From: Pseudomonadota bacterium
GTDB taxonomy: Bacteria; Bdellovibrionota; UBA1018
Direction of reading: 5' to 3'
Length of the DNA: 64,000 nt
Assembly (NCBI GenBank): GCA_027485695.1
Contig: JAIXQO010000002.1
Location: forward strand, 749,212-813,211
Part shown: one piece after another, positions 24,842 through 33,178 of the stretch
How the letters are laid out: every line of letters starts with the position of its first letter
Position numbering within the stretch: the first letter of the stretch is position 1
The notes under the pieces: model-generated
What the model saw: only the letters and a program-made list of their open reading frames with translations
Told to the model about the DNA's origin: nothing
Databases searched by the model: none
Position numbers and translations under genes: made by a program

Positions 24842-26356
24842 ATGGGATTTCAGTGGAGTTGGAAAGAGTTACATAGAATCTGGGGCTGGTACTCAGACGA
24901 TCTAACGGGCTCTTTCGTCGAAAAGGTTTACATTCCCGCCCGACCGGACCGGGCCGCAGGCTTTATCAAGAATGAGTGGGCGATTCGATTGAGCGGGCGA
25001 TCCCAGACCCATTGCTTGATTTTCCGCTTAAGACCCCAGGAAATCATTCTGGATTGTCGCTCCGGCAAAGGCCCCTCGGCTGCCGCTGGGGCATCCCGGT
25101 CGGGATTTGACCTGTTCCTCGACAAGATCCTTCCGGGACTCAAAGTCACGAAACTCTCGCATTTTCCAAACGAACGAGTCCTCGCTTTGGAACTCCAGAG
25201 TTCGCCTCACCCACTCATTTTGTACCTAGTGCTCATCCCCGCTCAGCCTGAAGCGGCCCTCATCGAAAAACTCTCGGACGGCTCGCATCGCGTGATCGCT
25301 CGCTCCAAGATGAGCGAAGAGTTGGAAGATTTTAAACTACCGACGCCGCAATCCGAAGTGGCGCTCCAAAAGACCGTTCCGCTCCGAGAGGATATCCTCT
25401 CGGACCGAAGAACGTACGAACGACATATTCGCTCCGCTCAAGACTGCGAAGAGGTCGAGAGTTATCTCGCTGGACTTCTCAAAATAGAGAATCAAATTCT
25501 CAAGAAGCTCAAGTCCAGTTGTGATCTCACCAAGACTCAGGCGCTGCGCGCGAGAGCCGAGCCCAACTACGCGCTCTTCGGTGACTACCTAAAATCGGTC
25601 GTCCATGAATTTCCCTCTGGGTTGCGAGAATACACGTCACCCGTAATCGTCGAAAATTGGGAGACCGGAGAACCGGTCAAAATACCCGTCGATCTACAGC
25701 TGTCTCCGGTCGAGCAGGTTCAGAAATTCTATTGGCTCGCCAAGCGCAAAGAAAAACGGATGAGAGAGGGCGACGACCGCTCCGCCGACCTCGAACTAAA
25801 AATCGAAGCACGAGAAGAACGGGTTCGCAAACTCAAGGCGCTCTCGATCGAGAACCTCCGTGCAAGCGCCGATCGCGAGAAAATCCGAAGCGAGATCGAG
25901 AAACTTACCGAGAGCCAAGGCTCAAAGCCCGGGCATTTTTCATCCAAGGAGCTCCTGAATTTCGCGGAATTCCCAGGCAAACGTTTCGCCTCCAAAGAAG
26001 GTCTCACGATCTTAGTGGGAAGGAACTCCAAGGAGAACCTGGAACTCACCACGCGGCTCGCTCGCGGCAACGATCTTTGGCTGCACGTTAAGGGTCGTCC
26101 GGGCGCGCATACGGTCATCATCTTGCGTGAACGCAAGAACGCCTCACTTGAAACTCTTTTAGACGCCGCGATGCTCACGATTTTCTACAGCGGTGGCAAA
26201 GAGTGGGGAAAAACGGACGTCGACTACACCTTCCGTAAGTACGTCAAGCGGATCAAGAATTCGACCGAGGTCAGCTACACGCAGAACAAGACGCTCTCAG
26301 TAACGATCGATCAAAAACGATTGAACGAGTTACTAGGTCAAGACTCGCAGTCTTAG
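24842..26356 (+). CDS. NFACT family (RqcH/Tae2-like) ribosome-associated protein
   Basis: RqcH homologues bind split 50S subunits holding peptidyl-tRNA and add C-terminal alanine tails. This protein has the order NFACT-N (about 1-190), helical middle with a coiled coil (about 190-365) and NFACT-R (about 375-495). NFACT-R shows FPGKRFASKEGLTILVGRNS, LWLHVKGRPGAHTVI and DVDYTFRKYVKRIKN, all close to family patterns. At the position of the RqcH Asp-Arg pair needed for tRNA-Ala use, the sequence reads PNERVLALEL, that is Glu-Arg, by my alignment. The protein is a little shorter than B. subtilis RqcH (about 570). Divergent from the RlmI-like gene. Confidence 0.85.
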   Translation: MGFQWSWKELHRIWGWYSDDLTGSFVEKVYIPARPDRAAGFIKNEWAIRLSGRSQTHCLIFRLRPQEIILDCRSGKGPSAAAGASRSGFDLFLDKILPGLKVTKLSHFPNERVLALELQSSPHPLILYLVLIPAQPEAALIEKLSDGSHRVIARSKMSEELEDFKLPTPQSEVALQKTVPLREDILSDRRTYERHIRSAQDCEEVESYLAGLLKIENQILKKLKSSCDLTKTQALRARAEPNYALFGDYLKSVVHEFPSGLREYTSPVIVENWETGEPVKIPVDLQLSPVEQVQKFYWLAKRKEKRMREGDDRSADLELKIEAREERVRKLKALSIENLRASADREKIRSEIEKLTESQGSKPGHFSSKELLNFAEFPGKRFASKEGLTILVGRNSKENLELTTRLARGNDLWLHVKGRPGAHTVIILRERKNASLETLLDAAMLTIFYSGGKEWGKTDVDYTFRKYVKRIKNSTEVSYTQNKTLSVTIDQKRLNELLGQDSQS

Positions 26357-26375
26357 CCTCAAGGCACAGCTCAAT

Positions 26376-27737
26376 CTAAAAATGAGTAATCACGAATTCG
26401 ATCGCTTCTTCTCGGGTCGCAATCCGTCCTTCGATGCGCTCATCTTCGACTTCCCTCAGCACCTCGGAAAACCGGCGACTGGGTTTAAAACCCAATTCAA
26501 TCAAATCCTCTCCGGACAACAAGGGAGATCCCACGGGCGGCTCGTTCGAAAGATCTTTGAGTAGACCCAAGTAAAACTGAGCGGTCATGAAATCCCCGCC
26601 GTCGGCGAGCGCCCGCAAACGATAAAGATCCAGCAGCACGGGAAAATGCGGCTCACTGATCCAGCGAATGAGCTTCGCGTCTCGCATACGAAACGCTTCG
26701 CTCATTCGAGGCAACTCCAAGAGCACTTTTCTAACGGTCTGCGAGACGGCTTTAGAAAGTTTCATTCGGTCGCAAATCGACTGCAAAACGGCTTCGTCAC
26801 GCTCTCCCGCCTGCGCCGAAAAAAGCAGCGAAAATATCAGCTCCTCGCTGCGAGGAATTCCGCTTCGCTCCCATTCCCCAAAAAGTTCCGCTTTGAGCCC
26901 CATCGCCTCCGGCAAGATCAGCGGCCAGAGCTCGAGGTCTCGAAGCATTTCGAATCCGATCTGAATCCCGGGACCCGAGAAGAGTGAAATGATCTCCTCC
27001 CGAATGCGCTCTTGCGAGACCTTGCGCAACCTCGCGCGCTCAGCCTGAATTCCTGAATATAGCTTCGGATCGAGTGACAGACCAAACCGGGCCGCGAAAC
27101 GAATCGCTCGAAGAATCCTGAGCCCATCCTCATGAAATCGAGCTTTGGCATCGCCGATGGTCCGAAGTTTCTTGGACGCGAGATCATCGACGCCGCCTAC
27201 GGCATCCAAAATGCGCTTGGACTTAAAATCATAAAGCAGCCCGTTCATCGTAAAATCGCGCCTGAGCACATCCGAATACGGATCCCCGAAAACCACTTCG
27301 GAGGGACGTCGCCCATCGAGGTATTCACCATCCGCCCGAAAGGTCGCAATTTCCAAGAACCGCTCATCATCATCTAGGGCAATATCAGGAGAAATCCGCG
27401 AGAGCGGGATCTTGATCACTCCGAACGCACGGCCGACATCTAAGCCCTCAGGAAATAGCCCGAGTATTTCTCCCGGGCTCGCACTCGTCACTAGGTCGTA
27501 GTCTTTTGGGGGTCTACCCATCAAAAAATCACGAACCGCCCCACCCACCAGATATACGGCGTGATCTGCCTCATCGAGCTTGCGGATACTCTCGCGCACG
27601 TACGAGGGAAGCCGGAAATCTCCCTTAATCGGGATCGACTTCCAAGGATTGACCGTTGAGGTAGTATTGGCTTTTGAGGATGGTGTCGGCTTCGAAGCGG
27701 TCGAGCGCTTGGGTGCCTTCGGTTTCTTTGACTTCAA
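26376..27737 (-). CDS. CCA-adding enzyme / poly(A) polymerase family (class II nucleotidyltransferase)
   Basis: Adds or repairs tRNA 3' CCA ends, or polyadenylates RNA. Head domain: VYLVGGAVRDFLMGRPPKDYDLV with the GG...(K)DYDLV metal site, then ISPDIALDD and the DPYSDVLRRDFTMNGLLYD motif. The neck is ARFHEDGLRILRAIRFAARFG. At 450-500 residues it matches either activity. The track starts at 27884, but the first 49 codons there are Pro/Arg-rich and overlap a well-formed secreted-protein ORF. I prefer the TTG at 27737, which has GAGGG 7 bases upstream. This still leaves an overlap of 113 bases with that ORF and a basic low-complexity N-terminus. Confidence 0.88.
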   Translation of the reverse strand: MKSKKPKAPKRSTASKPTPSSKANTTSTVNPWKSIPIKGDFRLPSYVRESIRKLDEADHAVYLVGGAVRDFLMGRPPKDYDLVTSASPGEILGLFPEGLDVGRAFGVIKIPLSRISPDIALDDDERFLEIATFRADGEYLDGRRPSEVVFGDPYSDVLRRDFTMNGLLYDFKSKRILDAVGGVDDLASKKLRTIGDAKARFHEDGLRILRAIRFAARFGLSLDPKLYSGIQAERARLRKVSQERIREEIISLFSGPGIQIGFEMLRDLELWPLILPEAMGLKAELFGEWERSGIPRSEELIFSLLFSAQAGERDEAVLQSICDRMKLSKAVSQTVRKVLLELPRMSEAFRMRDAKLIRWISEPHFPVLLDLYRLRALADGGDFMTAQFYLGLLKDLSNEPPVGSPLLSGEDLIELGFKPSRRFSEVLREVEDERIEGRIATREEAIEFVITHF

Positions 27738-27894
27738 CGCGTTTCCCTCGCTTTTTGGAAGGCTGAGCGGACGCGGAGGCCTCCCCTTCGCCCGTCGGAG
27801 CGGAGGCGGCAGGTGCATCTGACACGGGGACCGGCGGGGCCGGCTCCTCGGCAAAAGCGACTGTCGTGAGAAGCATCCATGCAAAAAGACTCAT
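27625..27894 (-). CDS. Small secreted Ala/Pro-rich protein overlapping the CCA-enzyme gene
   Basis: 89 residues: signal peptide MSLFAWMLLTTVAFA, an Ala/Pro/Ser-rich linker, a basic KKRGKRVEVKE stretch, and a well-formed end ALDRFEADTILKSQYYLNGQ. Codon choice in the last 35 codons is natural for this genome, whereas the same DNA read in the CCA-enzyme frame gives low-complexity Lys/Pro/Ser/Thr. I therefore think this is a real gene and that the enzyme starts inside it. No family recognised. It could be anchored or processed in the periplasm. Confidence 0.55.
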   Translation of the reverse strand: MSLFAWMLLTTVAFAEEPAPPVPVSDAPAASAPTGEGEASASAQPSKKRGKRVEVKETEGTQALDRFEADTILKSQYYLNGQSLEVDPD

Positions 27895-28031
27895 AAAACG
27901 AGCGTAGCGTAGGAAAAAGGCGTTGCACAGGAGAGAATCGGTTTTTCGCCTGCGTCCCCTGTTCCGAAAAACTCCACTTTGCGGACCCCGGACGCCCAGG
28001 ATACTCGCCCGCTGCCTGGGAGGTATTTACG

Positions 28032-28667
28032 ATGAATTTTCGTACGATGAAACGGCAAGTGATCGTCTGCACGGTTCTCTTTATTTGCGGACTTCTCCCC
28101 TGCCAAGCGGCGGATCTCCCGGCTCTTCAGTCGCTTTTTTACCACGACTACAACGATCTCTATGTGCCTCGGTTTTGCGGACAAAATATCGAGCGGTTTC
28201 TCCGACTGGCGGAAGAGCGATCGATCGACCTAGAAGGATCAGTCGTCGTAAGGATTTCTGGACAAGGTTTTTTTGAGACGAGCTCTTTTTTCGGCCGGGG
28301 TTCACCCAATCGTCGCCAAAACTTGGGAACATTTCATTTCATTTTGGTCGCCGAAGGACACGTATTTGATTTCGATCTCCACGTTCCCGTGGTGCTTCGC
28401 GAGCCAGACTATTTTCGTCTGCAACTCACGCCGGACGAAATGGTTTCGTCACCAATCAGCGGACTGACACATCCAAAGTTTCACGCACGCGAGGAACTCG
28501 CGAACTTAGAAGTGAAAAAATTTGCCCCTGAGGCTTTTATTCATCTCCGTGGAACTCAGCCCTATTGGGTGGGGCAGTTGCGCCAACTGCAGGATATCGA
28601 CACGATTTTGAGAATCGATCGACGACTTCTGAGTCGGAATGGTCTGAATCGCGCAGGTTTCCCTTAA
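28032..28667 (+). CDS. Secreted Cys-His-Asp protein, NTAQ1-like arrangement
   Basis: 211 residues with a signal peptide ending ICGLLPCQA. The mature part has, in order, YVPRFCGQNIERFL, LGTFHFILVAEGHVFDFD, then VVLREPDYFRLQL. This order (a Cys followed by x-x-N-I, an F/Y-H strand, then V-x-D-x-D) is the order of the Cys-His-Asp triad in N-terminal glutamine amidohydrolase NTAQ1 (CEEN, YH, YDLD), a papain-like fold. Overall identity looks low, so this is a fold-level suggestion: a secreted cysteine hydrolase or amidase. The ATG at 28032 has GGGAGG 8 bases upstream. It heads a run of secreted genes. Confidence 0.6.
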   Translation: MNFRTMKRQVIVCTVLFICGLLPCQAADLPALQSLFYHDYNDLYVPRFCGQNIERFLRLAEERSIDLEGSVVVRISGQGFFETSSFFGRGSPNRRQNLGTFHFILVAEGHVFDFDLHVPVVLREPDYFRLQLTPDEMVSSPISGLTHPKFHAREELANLEVKKFAPEAFIHLRGTQPYWVGQLRQLQDIDTILRIDRRLLSRNGLNRAGFP

Positions 28668-28791
28668 TTCGCTCAAATTCAAAAGTTCCGAGACTACGGC
28701 CAAATTTTGGGCAGATCCCGAGCGAAGACCTCCAGCAGATCCGGCTTGTTATAAATACATTTTAAAAGCATAAATAAGACGGAGTTTCGCC

Positions 28792-29742
28792 ATGGTGTTG
28801 GTCGTCGTCATCCATTTTATTTTATCGATCGCGAACGCCCAATCGGCAACGCTGACGATTCACGGAGAAACCCACGACACCCCGCTTTGCGTCGACCAGC
28901 GTATCACTCTCGCGAAACAAGCGGCTTCCGGAACCGGACTATTTTTCACCGAAAACGCATCCACACCGGAATGGACAGATGCTTGGTCTATCCAGCGTGC
29001 CAAGAGACTCCTGCAAAATGTGCAAATCTCCCCCAGGGTCCAAGGACTTGAGTCACCTAACTCTTGGGTAGCGGGAGTCTATTTTCGCAATAAGAGCCTA
29101 TTCGATCGAAAACGAGCGGATGCGCTTCGTATCGGCGACAGCCCGCGCAGTCGGCGCAAACAATTCGATCGCCAAGTTCAACTCATCGGCGCCCGGGGTT
29201 GGTTAGATAACTTTTTGAGCGATAACGGTGTTTATGAGAGTGAGCCCCTCCGGTCCGTTTTCTGCCGGGGTATCCAGTACGATTCAAAGAGCGTTTATTC
29301 ATATAGCGATCAAACTCTTTTTGAATTTATTTCTGGCCCCGCCGAAACGCTGATGGAACGGCTCGAGTCCTCGGCCCTCGATGAAATTTCCCGCTATTCA
29401 GATGAGCTCGGGGTCTCTAGATCAGTCAAAGATTCTCGCGAACGCCGCTGGGTGAGTGATGTGGATAGCAAATTTTCTCGTGGCGAAATCGACTATTTAA
29501 TCATCTGGCGAAACTACGTGATGCAGAAGAATCTGGAGATTGCACTCGATCGCATGAGTCCCCCCCTAATAGATGAGGATGTTCATATCATTCTCGGTGC
29601 TTCGCACGTTCGTCATTTTTATAAGACTCTCTTGAGAGATTATCCACAACTGGTTAGCCGCTATCAGATTCAAGTAAATTTTGATTGCATGAGCGAGGAC
29701 CATCGCAACCATTACATTCGAAAATTCAGGAGTGGCCGTTGA
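28792..29742 (+). CDS. Secreted ChaN/EreA-like (TIKI-clan) protein, copy 1
   Basis: 316 residues with a short signal segment (VLVVVIHFILSIANA). The mature start TLTIHGETHDTPLCVDQR resembles the GExHDxxxxHxxQ opening of the ChaN/EreA clan (haem-binding ChaN, erythromycin esterase, TIKI proteases). Later FFTENAS, IIWRNYVMQKNLE (usual R-D/N-x-x-M) and HIILGASHVRHFY (usual GAxH) fit the same clan. Conserved Glu, His and Arg suggest metal or haem binding or hydrolysis; the substrate is unknown. The ATG at 28792 has GGAG 8 bases upstream. The stop overlaps the start of copy 2 as TTGA. Confidence 0.65.
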   Translation: MVLVVVIHFILSIANAQSATLTIHGETHDTPLCVDQRITLAKQAASGTGLFFTENASTPEWTDAWSIQRAKRLLQNVQISPRVQGLESPNSWVAGVYFRNKSLFDRKRADALRIGDSPRSRRKQFDRQVQLIGARGWLDNFLSDNGVYESEPLRSVFCRGIQYDSKSVYSYSDQTLFEFISGPAETLMERLESSALDEISRYSDELGVSRSVKDSRERRWVSDVDSKFSRGEIDYLIIWRNYVMQKNLEIALDRMSPPLIDEDVHIILGASHVRHFYKTLLRDYPQLVSRYQIQVNFDCMSEDHRNHYIRKFRSGR

Positions 29743-30689
29743 ACCACCAATTGCTCCTGTTGTTCATCCTATTGGTTTGTGGTCCTGCTCAAGCCGAGAC
29801 CCAGGCTACCCTTTATCTCCATGGAGAAACCCACGACTCTGAGGAATGCGCCAAACAGCGCGCGACGCTCGCTCGCTCCGCAGCCGAGGGACATTCGCTT
29901 TTTTTCACTGAGAATGCGTTCACCTCCGAATGGACCGACCCTTGGTCCACTCAGATCTCGAGCAACCTCATTGGAACCGTTCCATTCTCGGCTCGCGTAC
30001 GTGGCCTGGAGTCGCCCTATTCCTGGACTGTCGGCCTCTATTACCAAACCCAAGCGAATTTTGATCGATTTCGATCGGAAGCCTTCGAGAAATTCTCACA
30101 CCCGGACGATCCTCGTTCGAACGCGCTTCGAAAAGCGAACCTGAACAAAGCCCGAGCCTGGCTCGATATGCTCCTGAGTGACAGTGGTATCTGTGAGAAC
30201 GAGCCCGTGAGATCCGTTTTTTGCCGAGACATCACTTACGACTCCGAGCGAGCGCTCTCCTATCGAGACGAAGCCCTCACAAAATTCATTCAGGGCCCGG
30301 CTACGCAAATACTTTCGAAATTCGGACAATCGGTTCAAAAACGCATCAAAGTCATTCAAAGCGACCTCGGAATACCTTCTGAAGTCCAGGACCCACGGGA
30401 GCGCGAATGGGTACAAGCCGCGCCCGGAAAATCGAATTCACGTGGACAAATCGACTATCAGATCATCTGGCGCAACTACGTCATGGAAAAAAACCTGAGC
30501 GCCGCTCTCCAGACCTCCGCAATTGACATTGCTCAAGACGTCCACGTGGTGCTCGGTGCTGCACACGTGAGGCATTTCTATGAAACGTTGAAGCGGGACT
30601 ATCCCGCGATCGCAGAGCGCTATCGGATCAAGGCCACGTTCGAGTGCGTTCGCCCCGAACTGCAAACGCACTTTTCATTCACTCAGTAG
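29739..30689 (+). CDS. Secreted ChaN/EreA-like (TIKI-clan) protein, copy 2
   Basis: Tandem paralogue of the preceding gene, with the same landmarks in the same order: YLHGETHDSEECAKQR, FFTENAFTSEWTDPWS, VRGLESPYSW, QIIWRNYVMEKNL and HVVLGAAHVRHFYETL. The cysteines in RSVFC and EEC are shared too. The track starts at 29685, inside gene 1, but the TTG at 29739 has AGGAG 6 bases upstream, overlaps the previous stop and yields a clean signal peptide (NHQLLLLFILLVCGPAQAE). 316 residues from that start, exactly like copy 1. The conserved charged motifs suggest both copies are functional. Confidence 0.65.
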   Translation: MNHQLLLLFILLVCGPAQAETQATLYLHGETHDSEECAKQRATLARSAAEGHSLFFTENAFTSEWTDPWSTQISSNLIGTVPFSARVRGLESPYSWTVGLYYQTQANFDRFRSEAFEKFSHPDDPRSNALRKANLNKARAWLDMLLSDSGICENEPVRSVFCRDITYDSERALSYRDEALTKFIQGPATQILSKFGQSVQKRIKVIQSDLGIPSEVQDPREREWVQAAPGKSNSRGQIDYQIIWRNYVMEKNLSAALQTSAIDIAQDVHVVLGAAHVRHFYETLKRDYPAIAERYRIKATFECVRPELQTHFSFTQ

Positions 30690-30704
30690 CGATTGATTTG
30701 TCCT

Positions 30705-33056
30705 CTAGAGCCGATGAAAACTATTCAGCAAGAATTCACGTAAGCGGCGTAAGGGTTCTGGTCGAATCGTCGCCTGACAAGCTACCTGGCGAGCATCGCG
30801 GAGTTCGTTTTCGATCCGCTCAACGAAACTCTTGCTGTCGGGCGAATTGACCCGCGCGTGCATATCTCGCACTCGACCGAGCAGCTCTCGCGCCGTATTC
30901 TCTCGATCCTGAATCGAGGTCACGCTCAGGAGTTTATCGCCGTATACAACAGCCTCATAGTACGCGGTCTCTCCGAAATTTCGTAGCTCCAATTCCTGCC
31001 AATATCGCTTACGCAGCGGACTGACGATTTCGTCTTCATGCTCCTTGAACTCGCGAGCGAGGATTTCAATCGCCTCTTCGTCTGAATCTCGAACCACCCG
31101 ATTATCCGAACTCAACCAGTAGTCAGCCAGCGGCTTGAGCACTTTCTGGAAATTCACTTTGCCCTGCGCGCGATCACACATTTCTCTCAGTGATCGTGGA
31201 AGCACCCGACGATCTGACGCCTGAGTGTTGGTGGAGATATTCTTGAGCGCTCGAAACCAATCCGAAACCCAAACATCTAGACTCGCTTCTCGAATCAATG
31301 GAGCAGAGGTGGTTTTTTTTCGGAATTCGAGCTCATCAATCAGAGCGGCCTGTAAATCGAAATACTCAGTTTTCGGGGAGTCATTCAGTAGCCCCTGACC
31401 TTTTTGCGCCCAGTCCATCAACTCGGCGTGGGAGAGATGACGGACCCACGTGGAGAGGTTGCCCACGCGCCCCGCTCGCCAGAGTCGATCGAGAGCAGGA
31501 GTAATCGCGTCGCGGACTGCTGCGAACATCTTGGGTGAGGATACCCGGTATTTCTCCACGAGGCGCTGAATCGCAATCGTCCGAGCCTCCAATTCGTCGA
31601 GCGGGAGACGTTCCAGTCCGCTCGACTTGAACTGCGTCGATAAACGACGGAGTTCATTCTCTAAAAGAGCCACCGTATTTCCGTGCTCCTTGGTTAAATT
31701 CAAGACAAACGTCCACTCGGCAGAACTCCACGAACTTCGTAAATAATACGAGTCTAGGACCTGCTGATAGAGTTGATTGCGGCGAGCAACGCCATACGAT
31801 TTTTTCTTAAAAAACCCGCTGAGCTTCACTTCGCTACCATCAAGCTGTGGATTACGAACGGGCCCCAGGTGAGCGTATTCACTCCAAGGCAATCCGAGTT
31901 CCCCAAAAAACACTTGTGCCTGCGCGGCCGAACGCTGATTCGACCATCCTTCGAAATAACCAGGGGTAAAATCGACATCGTAGCCTCGATCCAGCCAATA
32001 CTTGATGAACTCCGCACGCCGTAGGCGATAGCGAGCCATGAGCTCCAGATCGAGCGCCTCTTTCTGAGGTCGAATCGCTCGGTTTTCGATGAGCAAAACA
32101 GAGTCGCCCACAATCGCAGGTCGATGCGCGACATACTTTGGTTTACTTCGCGCGCCTGTCAAACGAGATTCTTGATTCGGGTTTTTGTAGATCTCGGCAA
32201 GTTTTTTTACCAGGACCTTCTGATCCATGATTCGACGATCCGCGAATAGAGCGAGAATAGCCTCACTACTGGGAGGACGATTTGCATCAGCAAAGAGCGC
32301 TTCAAGTCGCTTGAGAAACGATTCCCACTGCCCTTCGTATTCTCGAATCACGGCCTGATAGGCGACTTGTTGATCACTCGCCCAACGCTTTACCGGAGTC
32401 GCGTTGTAACCGTCTTTGCCGAAAAATCCCCACGACATCACCGGTGTCTCGGCATCCAGCTTCAGGCTGGCCAGCCAAAATAGCGCATCGTCGTAACCCG
32501 ACTCCGTTACGTGCCCACCGAAGGCATCCAAATTCAGCCAGGCTCCTGCCTGGCGAGGTAAGTCAAACATATGCTTCTGATGTCGAGCGAGATTGAAATG
32601 TATTTCATCCACACTGAGCGGAGAATTTTGCCATTCAAGTGCTCCGGCATCGAGAGAGGAACCAATCGTCGAACGATCCGGATAAGTAATTCGATACGAG
32701 ATCGTACCATGGCTCTCGCGAGCTTCGGAGATCACACACTCGGGACAGTCTCTACGTAGCAACTCGAGGTATCGTAAACGAGCACGAGAATTGGTGTTTC
32801 CTTCGATCTCGAGAACCCCTTTGCCTCGTCCGGTGATTGCTTTTTTGAGAATAAAATAGCCAATATCTACCAACATACCCACGTTCGAGTGCGTCGGTTC
32901 AAATCCAAATTGGAATTGTCCGGAAAGATTCGGCCAACCACCTGGGCGACCACGATCGCCAGGACCTGCATACGCAAGTCCCGCAAAGAATTGCACCCAA
33001 ACAACTAGAATGAGACAAAAAATTGATCGATCAGAAACTCTTCGAGGACGGAACAT
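30705..33056 (-). CDS. Large secreted protein, possibly amidoligase-like
   Basis: 783 residues with a signal peptide (SIFCLILVVWVQFFAGLAYAG). The N-terminal 250 residues have a G-F-E-x-T strand (FQFGFEPTHSN), then DRSTIGSSLDAGALEWQNSPL and GAWLNLDAFGG. This order recalls the amidoligase_2/GCS fold (GxExE; D...xGxExxSP; G...HVH), but the His pair is not seen, so the link is weak. The remaining 500 residues are helical, charged and unassigned. It ends convergently 15 bases from the second ChaN-like gene. An exported protein of unknown function is the safe reading. Confidence 0.55.
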   Translation of the reverse strand: MFRPRRVSDRSIFCLILVVWVQFFAGLAYAGPGDRGRPGGWPNLSGQFQFGFEPTHSNVGMLVDIGYFILKKAITGRGKGVLEIEGNTNSRARLRYLELLRRDCPECVISEARESHGTISYRITYPDRSTIGSSLDAGALEWQNSPLSVDEIHFNLARHQKHMFDLPRQAGAWLNLDAFGGHVTESGYDDALFWLASLKLDAETPVMSWGFFGKDGYNATPVKRWASDQQVAYQAVIREYEGQWESFLKRLEALFADANRPPSSEAILALFADRRIMDQKVLVKKLAEIYKNPNQESRLTGARSKPKYVAHRPAIVGDSVLLIENRAIRPQKEALDLELMARYRLRRAEFIKYWLDRGYDVDFTPGYFEGWSNQRSAAQAQVFFGELGLPWSEYAHLGPVRNPQLDGSEVKLSGFFKKKSYGVARRNQLYQQVLDSYYLRSSWSSAEWTFVLNLTKEHGNTVALLENELRRLSTQFKSSGLERLPLDELEARTIAIQRLVEKYRVSSPKMFAAVRDAITPALDRLWRAGRVGNLSTWVRHLSHAELMDWAQKGQGLLNDSPKTEYFDLQAALIDELEFRKKTTSAPLIREASLDVWVSDWFRALKNISTNTQASDRRVLPRSLREMCDRAQGKVNFQKVLKPLADYWLSSDNRVVRDSDEEAIEILAREFKEHEDEIVSPLRKRYWQELELRNFGETAYYEAVVYGDKLLSVTSIQDRENTARELLGRVRDMHARVNSPDSKSFVERIENELRDARQVACQATIRPEPLRRLREFLLNSFHRL

Positions 33057-33178
33057 CCTCTCTTATCGGAAACTTTTGGCCCTGAATAAGTAGATGTTGA
33101 AACCGTCAATATATTCGCGCTTTGATCTTTCACCATCTCATCGCAAGTAAATCGATCGCTTCAGTGAGCCTCAAGTCC

